Source of the DNA: Deltaproteobacteria bacterium
GTDB lineage: Bacteria > Myxococcota_A > UBA796 > JAFGLY01
Direction: 5' to 3'
DNA length: 45,701 nt
NCBI GenBank assembly: GCA_016927815.1
Contig: JAFGLY010000041.1
Location: 1 to 45,701, forward strand
Position numbers and translations under genes: made by a program. This document shows, piece after piece, positions 8,156 to 17,295 of this stretch. The notes under the pieces were generated by a model. That model did no database searches, was not told where the DNA came from, and was given only the letters and a program-made list of their open reading frames with translations. How positions within the stretch are numbered: the stretch's first letter is position 1; every line of letters starts with the position of its first letter.

Positions 8156-10429
8156 CTACCGGTGCCTCTGGCGCAGGTAGTCGGCCATGGCCGAGGCAGC
8201 CCGGCGACCGGCGCCCATGGCCAGGATGACCGTGGCGCCTCCGGTGACGATATCGCCCCCGGCGTACAGGCCGGGAATCGAGGTGGCCTGGGTCTCCGGA
8301 TCCGCGTCGATGTAGCCCCACCGGTTGAGGCGCAGCCCCGGCGTGGTCTGCGCGATGATGGGATTGGACTTGGTGCCGAGCGCATAGATGACCGTGTCGC
8401 ACGCGATGGTGTGGAAGGCGCCCTCGATGGGCACCGGCCGGCGCCGGCCGGAGGCATCGGGCTCGCCGAGCGCGCACTCCTGGACCACGAGGCCGGTGAC
8501 CGTTCCCTCGCCTTCGGTGAGAATCTCGATGGGCGCGTGGAGCCAGAGGAACCGGATGCCCTCCTCCTTGGCGTGGCGGAGTTCCTCGATGCGGGCCGGA
8601 GCCTCGGCCTCGGAGCGGCGGTACACGCAGGTCACCTCATCGGCGCCCACGCGGCGGGACACGCGCAGGCAGTCCATGGCGGTGTTCCCGGCGCCGATGA
8701 CCACCACCTGCCGCCCCGTGGAGAGGGGGGTGTCCTCGTAGGGGAAGCGGTCGCCGCCCATGAGGTTGGCGCGGGTGAGGTACTCGTTGGCGCTGTAGAC
8801 CTGGCCCGCGCTCTCGCCCTTCAGGCCCAGAAAGACGGGGTAGCCCGCTCCGGTGCCCACGAAGACGGCGTGGTACCCCATCTCGCCCAGCAACTGCTGG
8901 ATCGTGAAGGTCTTGCCCACCACCTTGTTGGCCTCGAACCGCACGCCCATGTCCTGCAGGCGGCGGACCTCGCGGCCGATGATGTCGCGCGGGAGCCGGA
9001 AGGAGGGGATGCCGTAGCGCAGGACCCCGCCCACCACGTGGAGCGCCTCGTACACGGTGACGTCGCAGCCCAGGCGTGCGAGGTCGCCCGCACAGGCGAG
9101 CCCAGCCGGGCCGGATCCCACGATGGCCACCCGTCCGAGGGCCGAGGTGCCGGCCGTGCGATCGGGCGTGGAGAGCGGAGCGTTGTCGCCGACGAACCGC
9201 TCGAGGCGTCCGATGGCCACGGGCTGCATCTTCTTGCCGAGGATGCAGTGGGCCTCGCACTGGCTCTCCTGAGGGCAGACGCGGCCGCAGATGGAGGGGA
9301 AGTGGTTGGTCTCGTGGATGACGGAGAGCGCGCCCGAGAGGTCACGGACGAGCAGATGCCGGATGAACCGGGGGATGTCCACGGCCACCGGGCAGCCGGC
9401 CACGCAGCTCGGGCGGCTGCACTGGATGCAGCGCTCGGCCTCCTCGAGCGCCATGGCCAGCGAGTAGCCCAGGTTGACCTCGAGGAAGTTGTGGGACCGT
9501 TCCGTCGCGTCCCGCTCCGGCATGCGCACGGCCTCCGGGGCCACGTCCCGGAACTTCTTGTAGTTGCGCTGCTGCTCCTCGAAGAGCGTCCGCTCGAGGC
9601 GGCAGAGGTGGTCGAACCGCTCCTGGGCGAGCTGCTCGTGCTTCCGGAACCGGTTCTGACGGGCGAGGAGCTCCGGAAAGTCGACCTGGTGAGCGTCGAA
9701 ATCGGGGCCGTCCACGCAGGCGAACTTGATCTGGCCGCCCACGGTGACGCGGCACGACCCGCACATGCCCGTGCCATCGACCATGATCGAGTTGAGCGAG
9801 ACGATGGTGCGAACCCCGTGGGGCCGCGTGACCTCGGCGCAGGCGCGCATCATGGGCAGCGGCCCGATGGCCACCGCGAGATCGGGCGGGGGGTCCATGC
9901 CGACCACGTCCGCCAGGGCCCCGGTGACGAAGCCCGGCCGCCCGTAGGAGCCGTCGTCGGTGCACACGACGAGCTCGTCGCACCAGGGTCGAAACCGGTC
10001 TTCCCAGAAGATGAGCTCCCTCGACCGGAACCCGATGATGGCGGTGGTGCGGTTGCCGGCCTCCTTGAAGGCACGCAGCTGTGGGTAGATCGGCGCGACC
10101 CCGAGCCCTCCGCCCACCAGGACCACGTGGCCGAACCGCTCCACCTCGCTGGGGACTCCGAGCGGGCCGACGAAGTCCTGGAACCAGTCCCCGGCCTTGT
10201 ACTCGGAGAGCATCTGCCGCGTGGTCTTGCCCAGGGCCTGCACGACCACCGTGACGGTGCCCCGCACGGTGTCGAAATCGGCGATCGTGAGAGGGATGCG
10301 CTCACCGCCCTCCCGGAGCCGGAGCATCACGAACTGGCCGGGCCTGGCGGCCCGCGCCACGTCCGGGGCGAGGATGTCCCAGAGGAACGTGACATCGGAG
10401 AACTGCTCGCGGTGCAGGACCTGGTACAT
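8156..10429 (-). CDS. Fused NfnA-NfnB type oxidoreductase (ferredoxin:NAD(P) / GltD-like)
   Basis: 757 aa, ATG at 10429 with GGAG seven nt upstream. Residues 1-280 form an NfnA/PyrK-like ferredoxin-reductase module: RIPLTIAD flavin site at 44-51, GGGLGVAPIYP NAD site at 107-117, and a Cys223/Cys226/Cys238 cluster motif with Asp218 nearby, the Asp plus three Cys set described for NfnA [2Fe-2S]. Residues 310-757 are NfnB/GltD-like: Cys334/337/342/346 and Cys381/385/391/395 for [4Fe-4S] clusters, GSGPAGLACAG for FAD, VIGAGNTAMD for NAD(P), and a C-terminal GLYAGGDIVTGGATV. In many organisms NfnA and NfnB are separate proteins that couple NADH, ferredoxin and NADPH by electron bifurcation, so the fused form probably does the same. 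Databases also call this architecture DHODH subunit/glutamate synthase small subunit. No glutamate synthase large subunit is nearby. Confidence 0.85.
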   Translation of the reverse strand: MYQVLHREQFSDVTFLWDILAPDVARAARPGQFVMLRLREGGERIPLTIADFDTVRGTVTVVVQALGKTTRQMLSEYKAGDWFQDFVGPLGVPSEVERFGHVVLVGGGLGVAPIYPQLRAFKEAGNRTTAIIGFRSRELIFWEDRFRPWCDELVVCTDDGSYGRPGFVTGALADVVGMDPPPDLAVAIGPLPMMRACAEVTRPHGVRTIVSLNSIMVDGTGMCGSCRVTVGGQIKFACVDGPDFDAHQVDFPELLARQNRFRKHEQLAQERFDHLCRLERTLFEEQQRNYKKFRDVAPEAVRMPERDATERSHNFLEVNLGYSLAMALEEAERCIQCSRPSCVAGCPVAVDIPRFIRHLLVRDLSGALSVIHETNHFPSICGRVCPQESQCEAHCILGKKMQPVAIGRLERFVGDNAPLSTPDRTAGTSALGRVAIVGSGPAGLACAGDLARLGCDVTVYEALHVVGGVLRYGIPSFRLPRDIIGREVRRLQDMGVRFEANKVVGKTFTIQQLLGEMGYHAVFVGTGAGYPVFLGLKGESAGQVYSANEYLTRANLMGGDRFPYEDTPLSTGRQVVVIGAGNTAMDCLRVSRRVGADEVTCVYRRSEAEAPARIEELRHAKEEGIRFLWLHAPIEILTEGEGTVTGLVVQECALGEPDASGRRRPVPIEGAFHTIACDTVIYALGTKSNPIIAQTTPGLRLNRWGYIDADPETQATSIPGLYAGGDIVTGGATVILAMGAGRRAASAMADYLRQRHR

Positions 10430-10504
10430 CGCGCGGCTCCGGGATCGACGGGGTGTACGATGACGGCAGACGGTAACCGACCGGGCGTATGTCGGGAGCA
10501 GACT

Positions 10505-13270
10505 TCACGCCCGCATGGTGGGAGAACCGGCCGGGAGACGGCGGAGGAAGCGCACGAACGCGTCGTGCCAGGTCGCGAGCCGCTCGCTCAGCACCACCGC
10601 ATCGCTGCCGTCGTAGTGCTGGAGCACCAGCCCCGTCAGCGCCGCGAGGCTCCCCGCGTCGGCGAACTCCCGGTCCAGGGCCTCCCGCGCTTGACGGATC
10701 TCTTCGATCTTAGCGTCCGGAGCGGCCAGCACCGCTGGGGGAGGGGTCCGGGCCGTGAGGAGCGTGCGCAGGGCCTGGCGGCCACCGGGCCTCAAGGCCC
10801 ACACGAACAGGATGTCGGTCCGAGCCGCGAGTCTGGCGAGCGGATCCCCCTTCAGGAGGGAGCGGAACAGCTCCTGGTACGTGCGCTGGGACAGGCGTCG
10901 CCGCTGGCGGCTCTTGCCCAGTCCTTCCACGACCCCCGCGACCACGTCGGACCAGAACTTGGCCTGGACGATGGCCGGGACAGCCAGCAGGTCGAGCCCG
11001 AAGGACCCGGCCGTGGCGAGAGGCCAGGACATCACGGTGCGGAAGAAGTTGGCGCGGGCCACCGTCCGATCGAACCCACGCAGCCGGTTGTGCGTGTGGA
11101 TGTACAGGCCGTTGGCCAGGGCGATGCAGCAGAACCGACACACGGCCTCCCAGACCCCGCTGCGAACCCCGATGTGAGGCCACCCGGCATCGAACCCGTA
11201 CTGGACCGCAGCCAGGATGGGCACGGAGAAGCCCGTCCAGAACAGCGAGTTGGCCAGGTTGTCCCGATCCACGGCCTTCCAGCGCCACGCCCGCACGGCG
11301 CCGCCAGCGCTGGCCACGAGGTCCACGAGGATGTTGCGGCTGCCCGTGATGGCCAGCCAGAGGAAGCCGTAGGCCGGCCCCAGTACCAGGCTGGCCGTCA
11401 CGAAGCCCACCAGGGCCTTCGCGGCGGACTTGAGCGTGGGATGGAGGTAGCGCCAGGCCCGGATCGGCGGGATGCGGGCCCGATCGTGCTCGTCCCCCAC
11501 GCGGTTGGTCCGTGCCTGGACCGGCGGCGAGAGGGCGCACACACCCGTGAACGTCCCGTCGTCCGGGGGCGCGAAGCGTGCCGCCACCGCATCGGGGAGC
11601 CTGGCGTGGCGGGCGAGGAACCGTGAACGGGCCAGGATCGGATCCCCTCTGTGCACGCGCAGGAATCCCATGCCGGGAACCCGTTCCTTGCGGCCGACGT
11701 AGTCTGTGCCGCACCGCGCGGCGAGCCGGCCGGCATGTGCCCTGCAGGCGGCCTCCAGGCCCTCCGGCAGCGGGAGGCCGGCGTCGGAGAGCAGGCGGGC
11801 GGCCTTCTCCGAACGCCCGGCCTGGAGATGACCGGTGAACGTCGCCAGCAGGCGGAGATCCTCCGGGTCGCGCACGGCGGCATCGGCCATGTTGAAGACC
11901 TCGAGGTCCGTGATCCAGGCGGAGCCCTCGACCAGAACGGACGTGGCCCGCTCCAGCCCCCGCGAGAGGGGGTGGATGAACACGATGCGCCCGCCGCAGC
12001 GGGACAGCGGTTCCAGGACGGTCCCGAGGTCGGGGAACGCAGAGTCGTAGTCGACCTGGTGGCTGGAGGGGAGGTATCGCTCCTGGAGCGAGGACGGCGT
12101 GCAGGTTTCGTACGCCCTGCGGACCGCCTGGTAGCGCTCGCGCAGCCGATCCACCTCCCAGGACGCCCGGCCGTGCCCGGCTACGTCTTCGGCCGCGCGA
12201 AGCTGGTTCTTGTGGTACAGCACGCGCTTGTGGAGGATGGGCAGGATCCGCTCCCAGAGGAGCGCGCCCAGGTGGATCCGGGAGGGCCGGCCGCCCTGCA
12301 GCATCGCCTCGAGATCCGGCCAGCGCAGCAAGGGTACCTGCAGGAAGGGATGATCCGCGTAGGAGGCGTTGAGCTCCCTCAAGCCCGCCTCGTTGAAGCG
12401 GTTCAGGACGTCGTGGATCACGGCCTGCCGCCGCTCGGCGTTGACCTGGAGCCCCGCGTGGAAGGATGCCAGATCCCCGGCGTGGGCGGCCAGGCCGGCC
12501 TCGAGGTCCTCGGCGCGGTCCGCACCGGCCGGGATGTAGAGGAAGTTGACCCGGTCCAGCCTCGGACCGACGCTGAACTCCACCCCCACCTCGGCCCGGA
12601 TGCCCAGGATCTCGGCCGCCTGGAGCACCTCCCGGTGGATCCTCGGATCCTCGAGGTCGTAGTAGACCACGGTGAGCCGGGAGATGCCCCGGATGAAGGC
12701 GTCGAGCACGAGCTGGGATGGGGTCTTGTGGCCCTCGGTGAGGGCGTCGTGCACGTGGTCGTCCCAGCCCAGGTCCATCTCGGCGAGCGTCCGGCCCGTC
12801 TCGGGGACCTCGACCAGGCCGAGCTCTCCGAGGAGGCGGCGGATGACCGGCACGCTGCCATAGGAGGCGAGGGCGAAGTCGGACATCCGCTCCAGTTGCG
12901 CGCGGCGGTCGTCCGCCTGCCCCAGGCAGGTCTTCATCAGGGCCACCTGCACCCGAGCGGTGTTGAGGGGCATGGACAACGTCTTGGCGTGCCAGGCGAG
13001 GAAGACCAGGGTCCGCAGGGCCGCGAGCCGGTCCTGCCACCCCTCCGGGCCGGGTGTGGAGGCCAGGCTCCGGTAGTACTCCGCGATGGTCAGGCGACGG
13101 CTCGCAACCTCTCGCACGAACCCGAACGGGTGGGAGACGAGCCCCGGATCCCGGCGTCGTGGAGCCACCCTCTCCCGCTGGAGGGCCTCCACCAGGCCCC
13201 GGACGTCCTGGCTGAACGAGAGCGCATCCAGGAGGGCGGAGGGGCGACGGGGGGAGCGGGTGGAACGCAT
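10505..13270 (-). CDS. Uncharacterised large membrane protein with PHP-like segment
   Basis: 921 aa, not confidently assigned to a family. Residues 185-250 (GHKTPSQLVLDAF, then HREVLQAAEILGI, EVGVEFS and FLYIPAG) resemble the strand-helix pattern of PHP-type TIM-barrel phosphoesterases, and a FIHPLSRG segment at 431-438 could be another barrel strand, but a full set of PHP metal ligands is not evident. Residues 610-785 contain about four hydrophobic segments (roughly 618-642, 675-695, 705-725, 745-772) and a conserved-looking GSRNILVDLVAS loop. The C-terminal 130 residues are soluble. The protein may therefore be an inner-membrane protein with a large cytoplasmic N-terminus. No strong Shine-Dalgarno precedes the ATG at 13270, so the start could be slightly internal. 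It lies 75 nt upstream of the NfnAB-type gene. Confidence 0.7.
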   Translation of the reverse strand: MRSTRSPRRPSALLDALSFSQDVRGLVEALQRERVAPRRRDPGLVSHPFGFVREVASRRLTIAEYYRSLASTPGPEGWQDRLAALRTLVFLAWHAKTLSMPLNTARVQVALMKTCLGQADDRRAQLERMSDFALASYGSVPVIRRLLGELGLVEVPETGRTLAEMDLGWDDHVHDALTEGHKTPSQLVLDAFIRGISRLTVVYYDLEDPRIHREVLQAAEILGIRAEVGVEFSVGPRLDRVNFLYIPAGADRAEDLEAGLAAHAGDLASFHAGLQVNAERRQAVIHDVLNRFNEAGLRELNASYADHPFLQVPLLRWPDLEAMLQGGRPSRIHLGALLWERILPILHKRVLYHKNQLRAAEDVAGHGRASWEVDRLRERYQAVRRAYETCTPSSLQERYLPSSHQVDYDSAFPDLGTVLEPLSRCGGRIVFIHPLSRGLERATSVLVEGSAWITDLEVFNMADAAVRDPEDLRLLATFTGHLQAGRSEKAARLLSDAGLPLPEGLEAACRAHAGRLAARCGTDYVGRKERVPGMGFLRVHRGDPILARSRFLARHARLPDAVAARFAPPDDGTFTGVCALSPPVQARTNRVGDEHDRARIPPIRAWRYLHPTLKSAAKALVGFVTASLVLGPAYGFLWLAITGSRNILVDLVASAGGAVRAWRWKAVDRDNLANSLFWTGFSVPILAAVQYGFDAGWPHIGVRSGVWEAVCRFCCIALANGLYIHTHNRLRGFDRTVARANFFRTVMSWPLATAGSFGLDLLAVPAIVQAKFWSDVVAGVVEGLGKSRQRRRLSQRTYQELFRSLLKGDPLARLAARTDILFVWALRPGGRQALRTLLTARTPPPAVLAAPDAKIEEIRQAREALDREFADAGSLAALTGLVLQHYDGSDAVVLSERLATWHDAFVRFLRRLPAGSPTMRA

Positions 13271-13337
13271 CGGCCGACGGGGGATAACGCGCCGGGCGAC
13301 TCGTGGGGGCCGCCCGGCGGGGGTCCGGACGTGCGGG

Positions 13338-15353
13338 CTAGGAGCAGGACAGGCGCCCGCCCCTCAGCATGCAGCGGGTCTGGCCGCCCGTGGCGGGCAC
13401 CGTCACCTGGGTGGACAACGGTACGGGGCCCTCCAGGAGCATCCGGCAGGTCCCTGGGGGCACCTGGAACGTGACCACGGACTCGCCCGCGGTCAGGGTC
13501 CGGGCCTGCCGTACGCCCCGGCACTCCAGCACGACCTCCGCGATCGGCATGTCCGTGTCCAGCTTGACCTTGTAGGCCACACCCGCGGGCTCGCGTGGCC
13601 CGGGCAGGGCGATCCGGACCTGGCACCGATCCTCCACCAGCCCGTTCAGGTAGGCGATCTCGGAGTCCTCGCCGAGGCCTTCGAGCCGGTCCCGCCAGGT
13701 ATCCAGCGGCGCCCCGCACCCGGACCTGTCCATCGCGTCGGCCACGAGCATGTCGTCGCTCCAGGCCATGAGCGCGCGGGCCTTCTGGACGTTGTGGGGG
13801 TCGGCCTCGAGCATCCAGCCCACCGTGGTGGCGACCACCTGCTCGCGGGGGCGAGCGTCGAGGGCATCCGTCCAGGTGATCCGGAGCCGGACCCGGTCCC
13901 GAGGTTTCAGGGTGGCCGGGTTCACGCGCACGTCCTGCAGGAAGAGCTGGGTGGTCCCCGCGTAGTAGTGGATGGGCTGGACATCCTCGGCGCGGCGACT
14001 GGACTCCTCGCCGTAGAAGCGGAGCATGGCGAGGCTGTCGGGCAGCTCCAGGGCGAACCGGACGTCGTGCGCGATGGTGCGGGTGAGGGCCTCGAAACCC
14101 AGACCGAACACCCGGTCCACGACGGCCTCGCTGCCCAGGTAGACATAGGCGCCCTTGCCCTTCTCGGTGAGCATGTCGAGCACGGTGTCGTTGAACCGGC
14201 GACCCACGCCGATGCCCGTGAGGCGGATGTCGTGTGCGTCCAGGGCCCGTCCCACCTCGGTGACCACGTCGGGCCTCACGTCCCCGGTGTTGAGCCAGGC
14301 ATCGGTGAGCAGGAGCACCCGCTCGTTGCGCTGGCCCCGGGTGTCCGGCGCGTACCTGTGGGCCAGGGCGTAGCCCTCCTTCAGCCCGAGGTCGAGGTTG
14401 GTGGCGCCTCGAGGACGCAGGTCCGAGATCGCGCGGTCCAACAGCGCCGGGTCGTCCCGTCCCACCACGTAGTCCTCGAGCGGCGTGCAGACCCGGTCGT
14501 CGAAGAGCACGACGTTGACGCGGTCGCCATGGCGGAGGCTCTCGCTCATGACGTCGAGTCCGCGCTTGACGTACGCCATGCGTCCCTCGGCGGACATGGA
14601 TCCCGAACGGTCCACCACCACGGTGAGGTCGAGGGGCTGGCGGGGCGGATTGGCCCCTCGCACCGCGAGCGCGAGGCTCATGGCGTCGGGTCCGGTGCGT
14701 TCGGCACTGGCGAGCACCGAGAACATGCGCCCCTCGGAGACCGGCTCGGTGTCGAAGGAGAAGTAGTTGAGCAACTCGTGCGGCCGGACCTCGGCGACCG
14801 TGTAGGGCTGGTGGTTCTTCACGGCCCACAGGAGGCGCTGAGCCGAGGCCAGGCTCATGGAGTCGTCGTTCGAGAGGTGGATGGTGCCGCCCCACTCGAG
14901 GGCCGGGCCTCCCGGACGCGCCGGAGGAGGCCGGACGGGCTCGACGAAGCGGGCCTCGTCCTTCTCCACGACCCCGCGCTCGGCGGGGGCGGCCGCCTCG
15001 TCGAGGACGGAAGCGTCCCAGGCGGCCTCTGGGATTCGAGCAGCCTCGTTGCCCGCCGCGGATTCCGCCACGGACGTCAGAGGAGCGGGAGACGCAGGGG
15101 CGGCGCTGCCCTTCCGGCTCCGGCCGATCTCGGGGTCGCGGCCATAGCAGTCCCGGACGATGGCCCGGCCGGGGGGAAGGGCCACGCTCGAGGGAGCCGG
15201 GGGCCAGAGCGGAACGGGGGCGGCCGCCTCCTCGAGGACCGAGGCGGCTCGTGTGGCGGGCTTCGCGAGGGCATCGCCGGTGTCCTCGATCCCGTGGAAG
15301 GGTTCCCGGCAACCGAACAGGACCAGGAGGGGCAGGAGAAGCGGACGGAGCAT
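13338..15353 (-). CDS. VWA-domain lipoprotein, YfbK/Ca-activated channel-like
   Basis: 671 aa; GGAGG lies before the ATG at 15353. The signal ends in LVLFGC with lipidation at Cys15, then EDTG at 23-26. Residues 155-205 match the VWA-associated N-terminal region of YfbK-like proteins (TIHLSNDDSMSLAS, HELLNYFSFD). The VWA domain follows from about 240 with an intact MIDAS, DRSGSM at 248-253, and a GATNLDLGL segment carrying the later metal threonine. The remaining C-terminus is beta-rich and ends with Cys residues. An odd internal duplication is ASVLEEAAAPV (37-47) and ASVLDEAAAPA (115-125) in the low-complexity linker. Family members are surface or periplasmic adhesion/complex-assembly proteins of uncertain role. 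It sits downstream of another VWA-type lipoprotein gene on the same strand. Confidence 0.88.
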   Translation of the reverse strand: MLRPLLLPLLVLFGCREPFHGIEDTGDALAKPATRAASVLEEAAAPVPLWPPAPSSVALPPGRAIVRDCYGRDPEIGRSRKGSAAPASPAPLTSVAESAAGNEAARIPEAAWDASVLDEAAAPAERGVVEKDEARFVEPVRPPPARPGGPALEWGGTIHLSNDDSMSLASAQRLLWAVKNHQPYTVAEVRPHELLNYFSFDTEPVSEGRMFSVLASAERTGPDAMSLALAVRGANPPRQPLDLTVVVDRSGSMSAEGRMAYVKRGLDVMSESLRHGDRVNVVLFDDRVCTPLEDYVVGRDDPALLDRAISDLRPRGATNLDLGLKEGYALAHRYAPDTRGQRNERVLLLTDAWLNTGDVRPDVVTEVGRALDAHDIRLTGIGVGRRFNDTVLDMLTEKGKGAYVYLGSEAVVDRVFGLGFEALTRTIAHDVRFALELPDSLAMLRFYGEESSRRAEDVQPIHYYAGTTQLFLQDVRVNPATLKPRDRVRLRITWTDALDARPREQVVATTVGWMLEADPHNVQKARALMAWSDDMLVADAMDRSGCGAPLDTWRDRLEGLGEDSEIAYLNGLVEDRCQVRIALPGPREPAGVAYKVKLDTDMPIAEVVLECRGVRQARTLTAGESVVTFQVPPGTCRMLLEGPVPLSTQVTVPATGGQTRCMLRGGRLSCS

Positions 15354-15453
15354 GACGACCTCCGAGGGGGGTGCGTCGGCGGAACGCGCGGGATGGATTC
15401 GACCTTACAGGAACCGGAGCCCGAAAGGGGCGCCCCCTCTCGATGCCCCGCGG

Positions 15454-15490
15454 CTGCAGCCTACAGCCTACAGCCTACAGCCTACAGCCT
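15454..15490 (-). repeat. GGCTGTA heptad tandem array (4 perfect, 1 degenerate)
   Basis: On the plus strand CTACAGC occurs four times in perfect tandem (15461-15488), preceded by one CTGCAGC (15454-15460) and followed by a partial unit. On the minus strand it reads GGCTGTA repeated, starting inside the last codons of the ASH/VWA lipoprotein gene and running downstream. The same heptad occurs twice more within 3 kb, at 17981 and 18252. Because 7 is not a multiple of 3 and each unit junction contains TAG, three or more units place TAG in all three frames of one strand. Confidence 0.9.
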
Positions 15491-17109
15491 ATTTCGTCGC
15501 AGGGGCCTTCCAGCGCATAGCTGATCGTGACCGTGGAGCCGGGGGTCGGGGCCGAGCCCTCGTGGAAACGGAGCGCGTTCTCGTCCTCCGACCAGCTCCA
15601 GCCCTCCTGGGGGGTGCTCCCGTCCACCTGGACCTGCACCGTGCCCGGGACCGGCGTCTGGGACAACGGCCAGGCGGCCTCGGCCGGATCGCCCGCAGCC
15701 GAGTCGATGATCGCCTCGGCGAGCCCGGCCAGCGATCCGTCCCAGTCGACCGTGCACAGGGAGACGAACCCCCCGCCGGTGGCCTCGGCCGCCGAGTGGA
15801 AGCGCAGGTAGGCCTCCATGTCGGGGCAGGGGTCGTCGGGATCGCTCCCGATCCCGTGGAACGCGACCTGGGAGAGGTCGAACGTGCGGCCCTGGAAGGA
15901 GGAGACCCACCACTCCCACTCGGGGGTGGAGCGCTCCTCGACGTGGCTCACACCGACGAGGTGCATCCCGGCACGGTCCCGGAGGAGCGCTGCGTTGCAG
16001 CCCTCCGGTCCGAGGGCCTCTGTCGAGAGGGCCAGGTCCAGCAGGCGGAAGGCCTGCTGGGCGTACACTCCGGCCCGGACCTCCAGCATCGCCGCCACGC
16101 CGTCTGCTACGGTTTCGGGCTCGGCTCCGGCCGACAGGTAGGGGAGCGCCCCTTCCACGCACCCGTCGTCGTCGGCCACCACGGCCAGCCGCCAGTCGGC
16201 GCCGGCCGCGTCCAGGGCAGCTGTCAGGGTGCCGACATGAGCGACGAGAGCCTCGTTCCAGGCGTCCATCTCGGGCGAGGCGTCCACGGCGGCGATCACG
16301 TCGACCAGGGCGGACGGGAAAGTCCAGGTGTCGAGGCCCTGGCCCCACAGCTCCCCCCGGGCCGACAACGGCAGTGCGACCTCGGGGTTCTGGGGATCGT
16401 TCGTCTCGATGTAGACGAAGCCGTGGTCGGACGAGCTGTCGAGCGGTGCGTAGACGACCCGGCCGAGGGTCATCCCCTCCCCGGGCGCCAGGGACCAGGG
16501 CAGGGGCCCGTTGGAGGCGATGTCCGGCTCCAGGTCCATCTCGGCCGAGGGGGACTCGAGGTACACGGACGTCACCCAAAGCTCACGGTTGCCGCCGTTC
16601 GCGACCCAGACCGGATGATCGGCGGCACACCCCACCTGGACCGTCCCGAGGTCCAGAGCGTCGGGGTCCACGATGAGCCACGGCGCGAGACCCTCGCCCG
16701 TGAGCACGACCGATCGCATGGGGTCGACAGGATCGGTGCTCTCGATCACCAGCTCCTCCCGGGCGAAGCCGCTGATCACCGGGGTGAAGGAGATGTGGAG
16801 ACGGGCTCGCTCGCCGGGTTGGAGGAGGAGGTCGCCCTCGGGTCGGGTGCCAAACGCGGGCGTGGTACCGACCACCTCGGCGGACACGATGGACAGGGAA
16901 CGCCCGCCGGTGTTGTAGAGGATGAGGTCGGCCCGGCTGGACTCGCCTACGGCCACGGGTCCGAAGTCCAGGGCCGTGGCCGAGATCGCGAGCCGGGGAT
17001 CCTCGTGGGTCTCGTCCTCGGCGCACAGGAAGCAGACGCTGTGCACGTCGCAGCCCCCCTGGAGGAGGACCGCGGCAAGGAAGCACTCGACGAGACGCGG
17101 GGCGGGCAT
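15475..17109 (-). CDS. Choice-of-anchor (ASH-like) plus VWA-like lipoprotein, paralogue 1
   Basis: 544 aa from the ATG at 17109. The N-terminus is a short lipoprotein signal with lipidation at Cys20. Two immunoglobulin-like ASH/choice-of-anchor D domains follow at about 42-140 and 146-253 (ALDFGPVAVGES, ALDLGTVQVGCAA, ETNDPQNPEVALPL). A VWA-like domain starts near 268, but its MIDAS is altered to DASPEM (Asp276, Ser278, then Pro-Glu), so metal-dependent ligand binding may be lost. A C-terminal beta domain starts at PVPGTVQVQVDG. The whole plan is shared with the gene at 31267-32847. The last four residues, GCRL, and the stop are encoded by the heptad array, whereas the paralogue stops about where this tail begins. 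A surface lipoprotein is inferred; its ligand is unknown. Confidence 0.85.
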   Translation of the reverse strand: MPAPRLVECFLAAVLLQGGCDVHSVCFLCAEDETHEDPRLAISATALDFGPVAVGESSRADLILYNTGGRSLSIVSAEVVGTTPAFGTRPEGDLLLQPGERARLHISFTPVISGFAREELVIESTDPVDPMRSVVLTGEGLAPWLIVDPDALDLGTVQVGCAADHPVWVANGGNRELWVTSVYLESPSAEMDLEPDIASNGPLPWSLAPGEGMTLGRVVYAPLDSSSDHGFVYIETNDPQNPEVALPLSARGELWGQGLDTWTFPSALVDVIAAVDASPEMDAWNEALVAHVGTLTAALDAAGADWRLAVVADDDGCVEGALPYLSAGAEPETVADGVAAMLEVRAGVYAQQAFRLLDLALSTEALGPEGCNAALLRDRAGMHLVGVSHVEERSTPEWEWWVSSFQGRTFDLSQVAFHGIGSDPDDPCPDMEAYLRFHSAAEATGGGFVSLCTVDWDGSLAGLAEAIIDSAAGDPAEAAWPLSQTPVPGTVQVQVDGSTPQEGWSWSEDENALRFHEGSAPTPGSTVTISYALEGPCDEIGCRL

Positions 17110-17217
17110 GCCCTTCAGTCTACGGCGTCTCGCCTTCGTTCGCCGCCTTCCTCGTCGCACCAGGCGGCCGGGGGGGCGCGCTGGTCGGGCGGAGGCGGCG
17201 CTCCGGGCTCGACCTCG

Positions 17218-17246
17218 TTGCGGGCAGGACGACGGCTCCCTATGCT
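17218..17246 (+). promoter_or_regulatory. Candidate sigma70-type promoter for the 17296 gene
   Basis: TTGCGG at 17218-17223 and TATGCT at 17241-17246 are separated by 17 nt in the divergent gap between the ASH/VWA lipoprotein gene and the membrane-protein gene. Start of transcription would be near 17253. This favours the GTG at 17296 as the start codon, since the in-frame ATG at 17242 lies inside the -10 element. Match by eye only. Confidence 0.4.
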
Positions 17247-17295
17247 GCCGCGGATCCGCCCGGCGACCGCCCGGGCCCGACGCGCGAGACGTTCC

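Noticed and set aside
15425-15438. GC palindrome AGGGGCGCCCCCT downstream of the ASH/VWA gene as terminator
   Set aside because: Short, with no T-tract, and adjacent to the heptad array; evidence is too weak to call.
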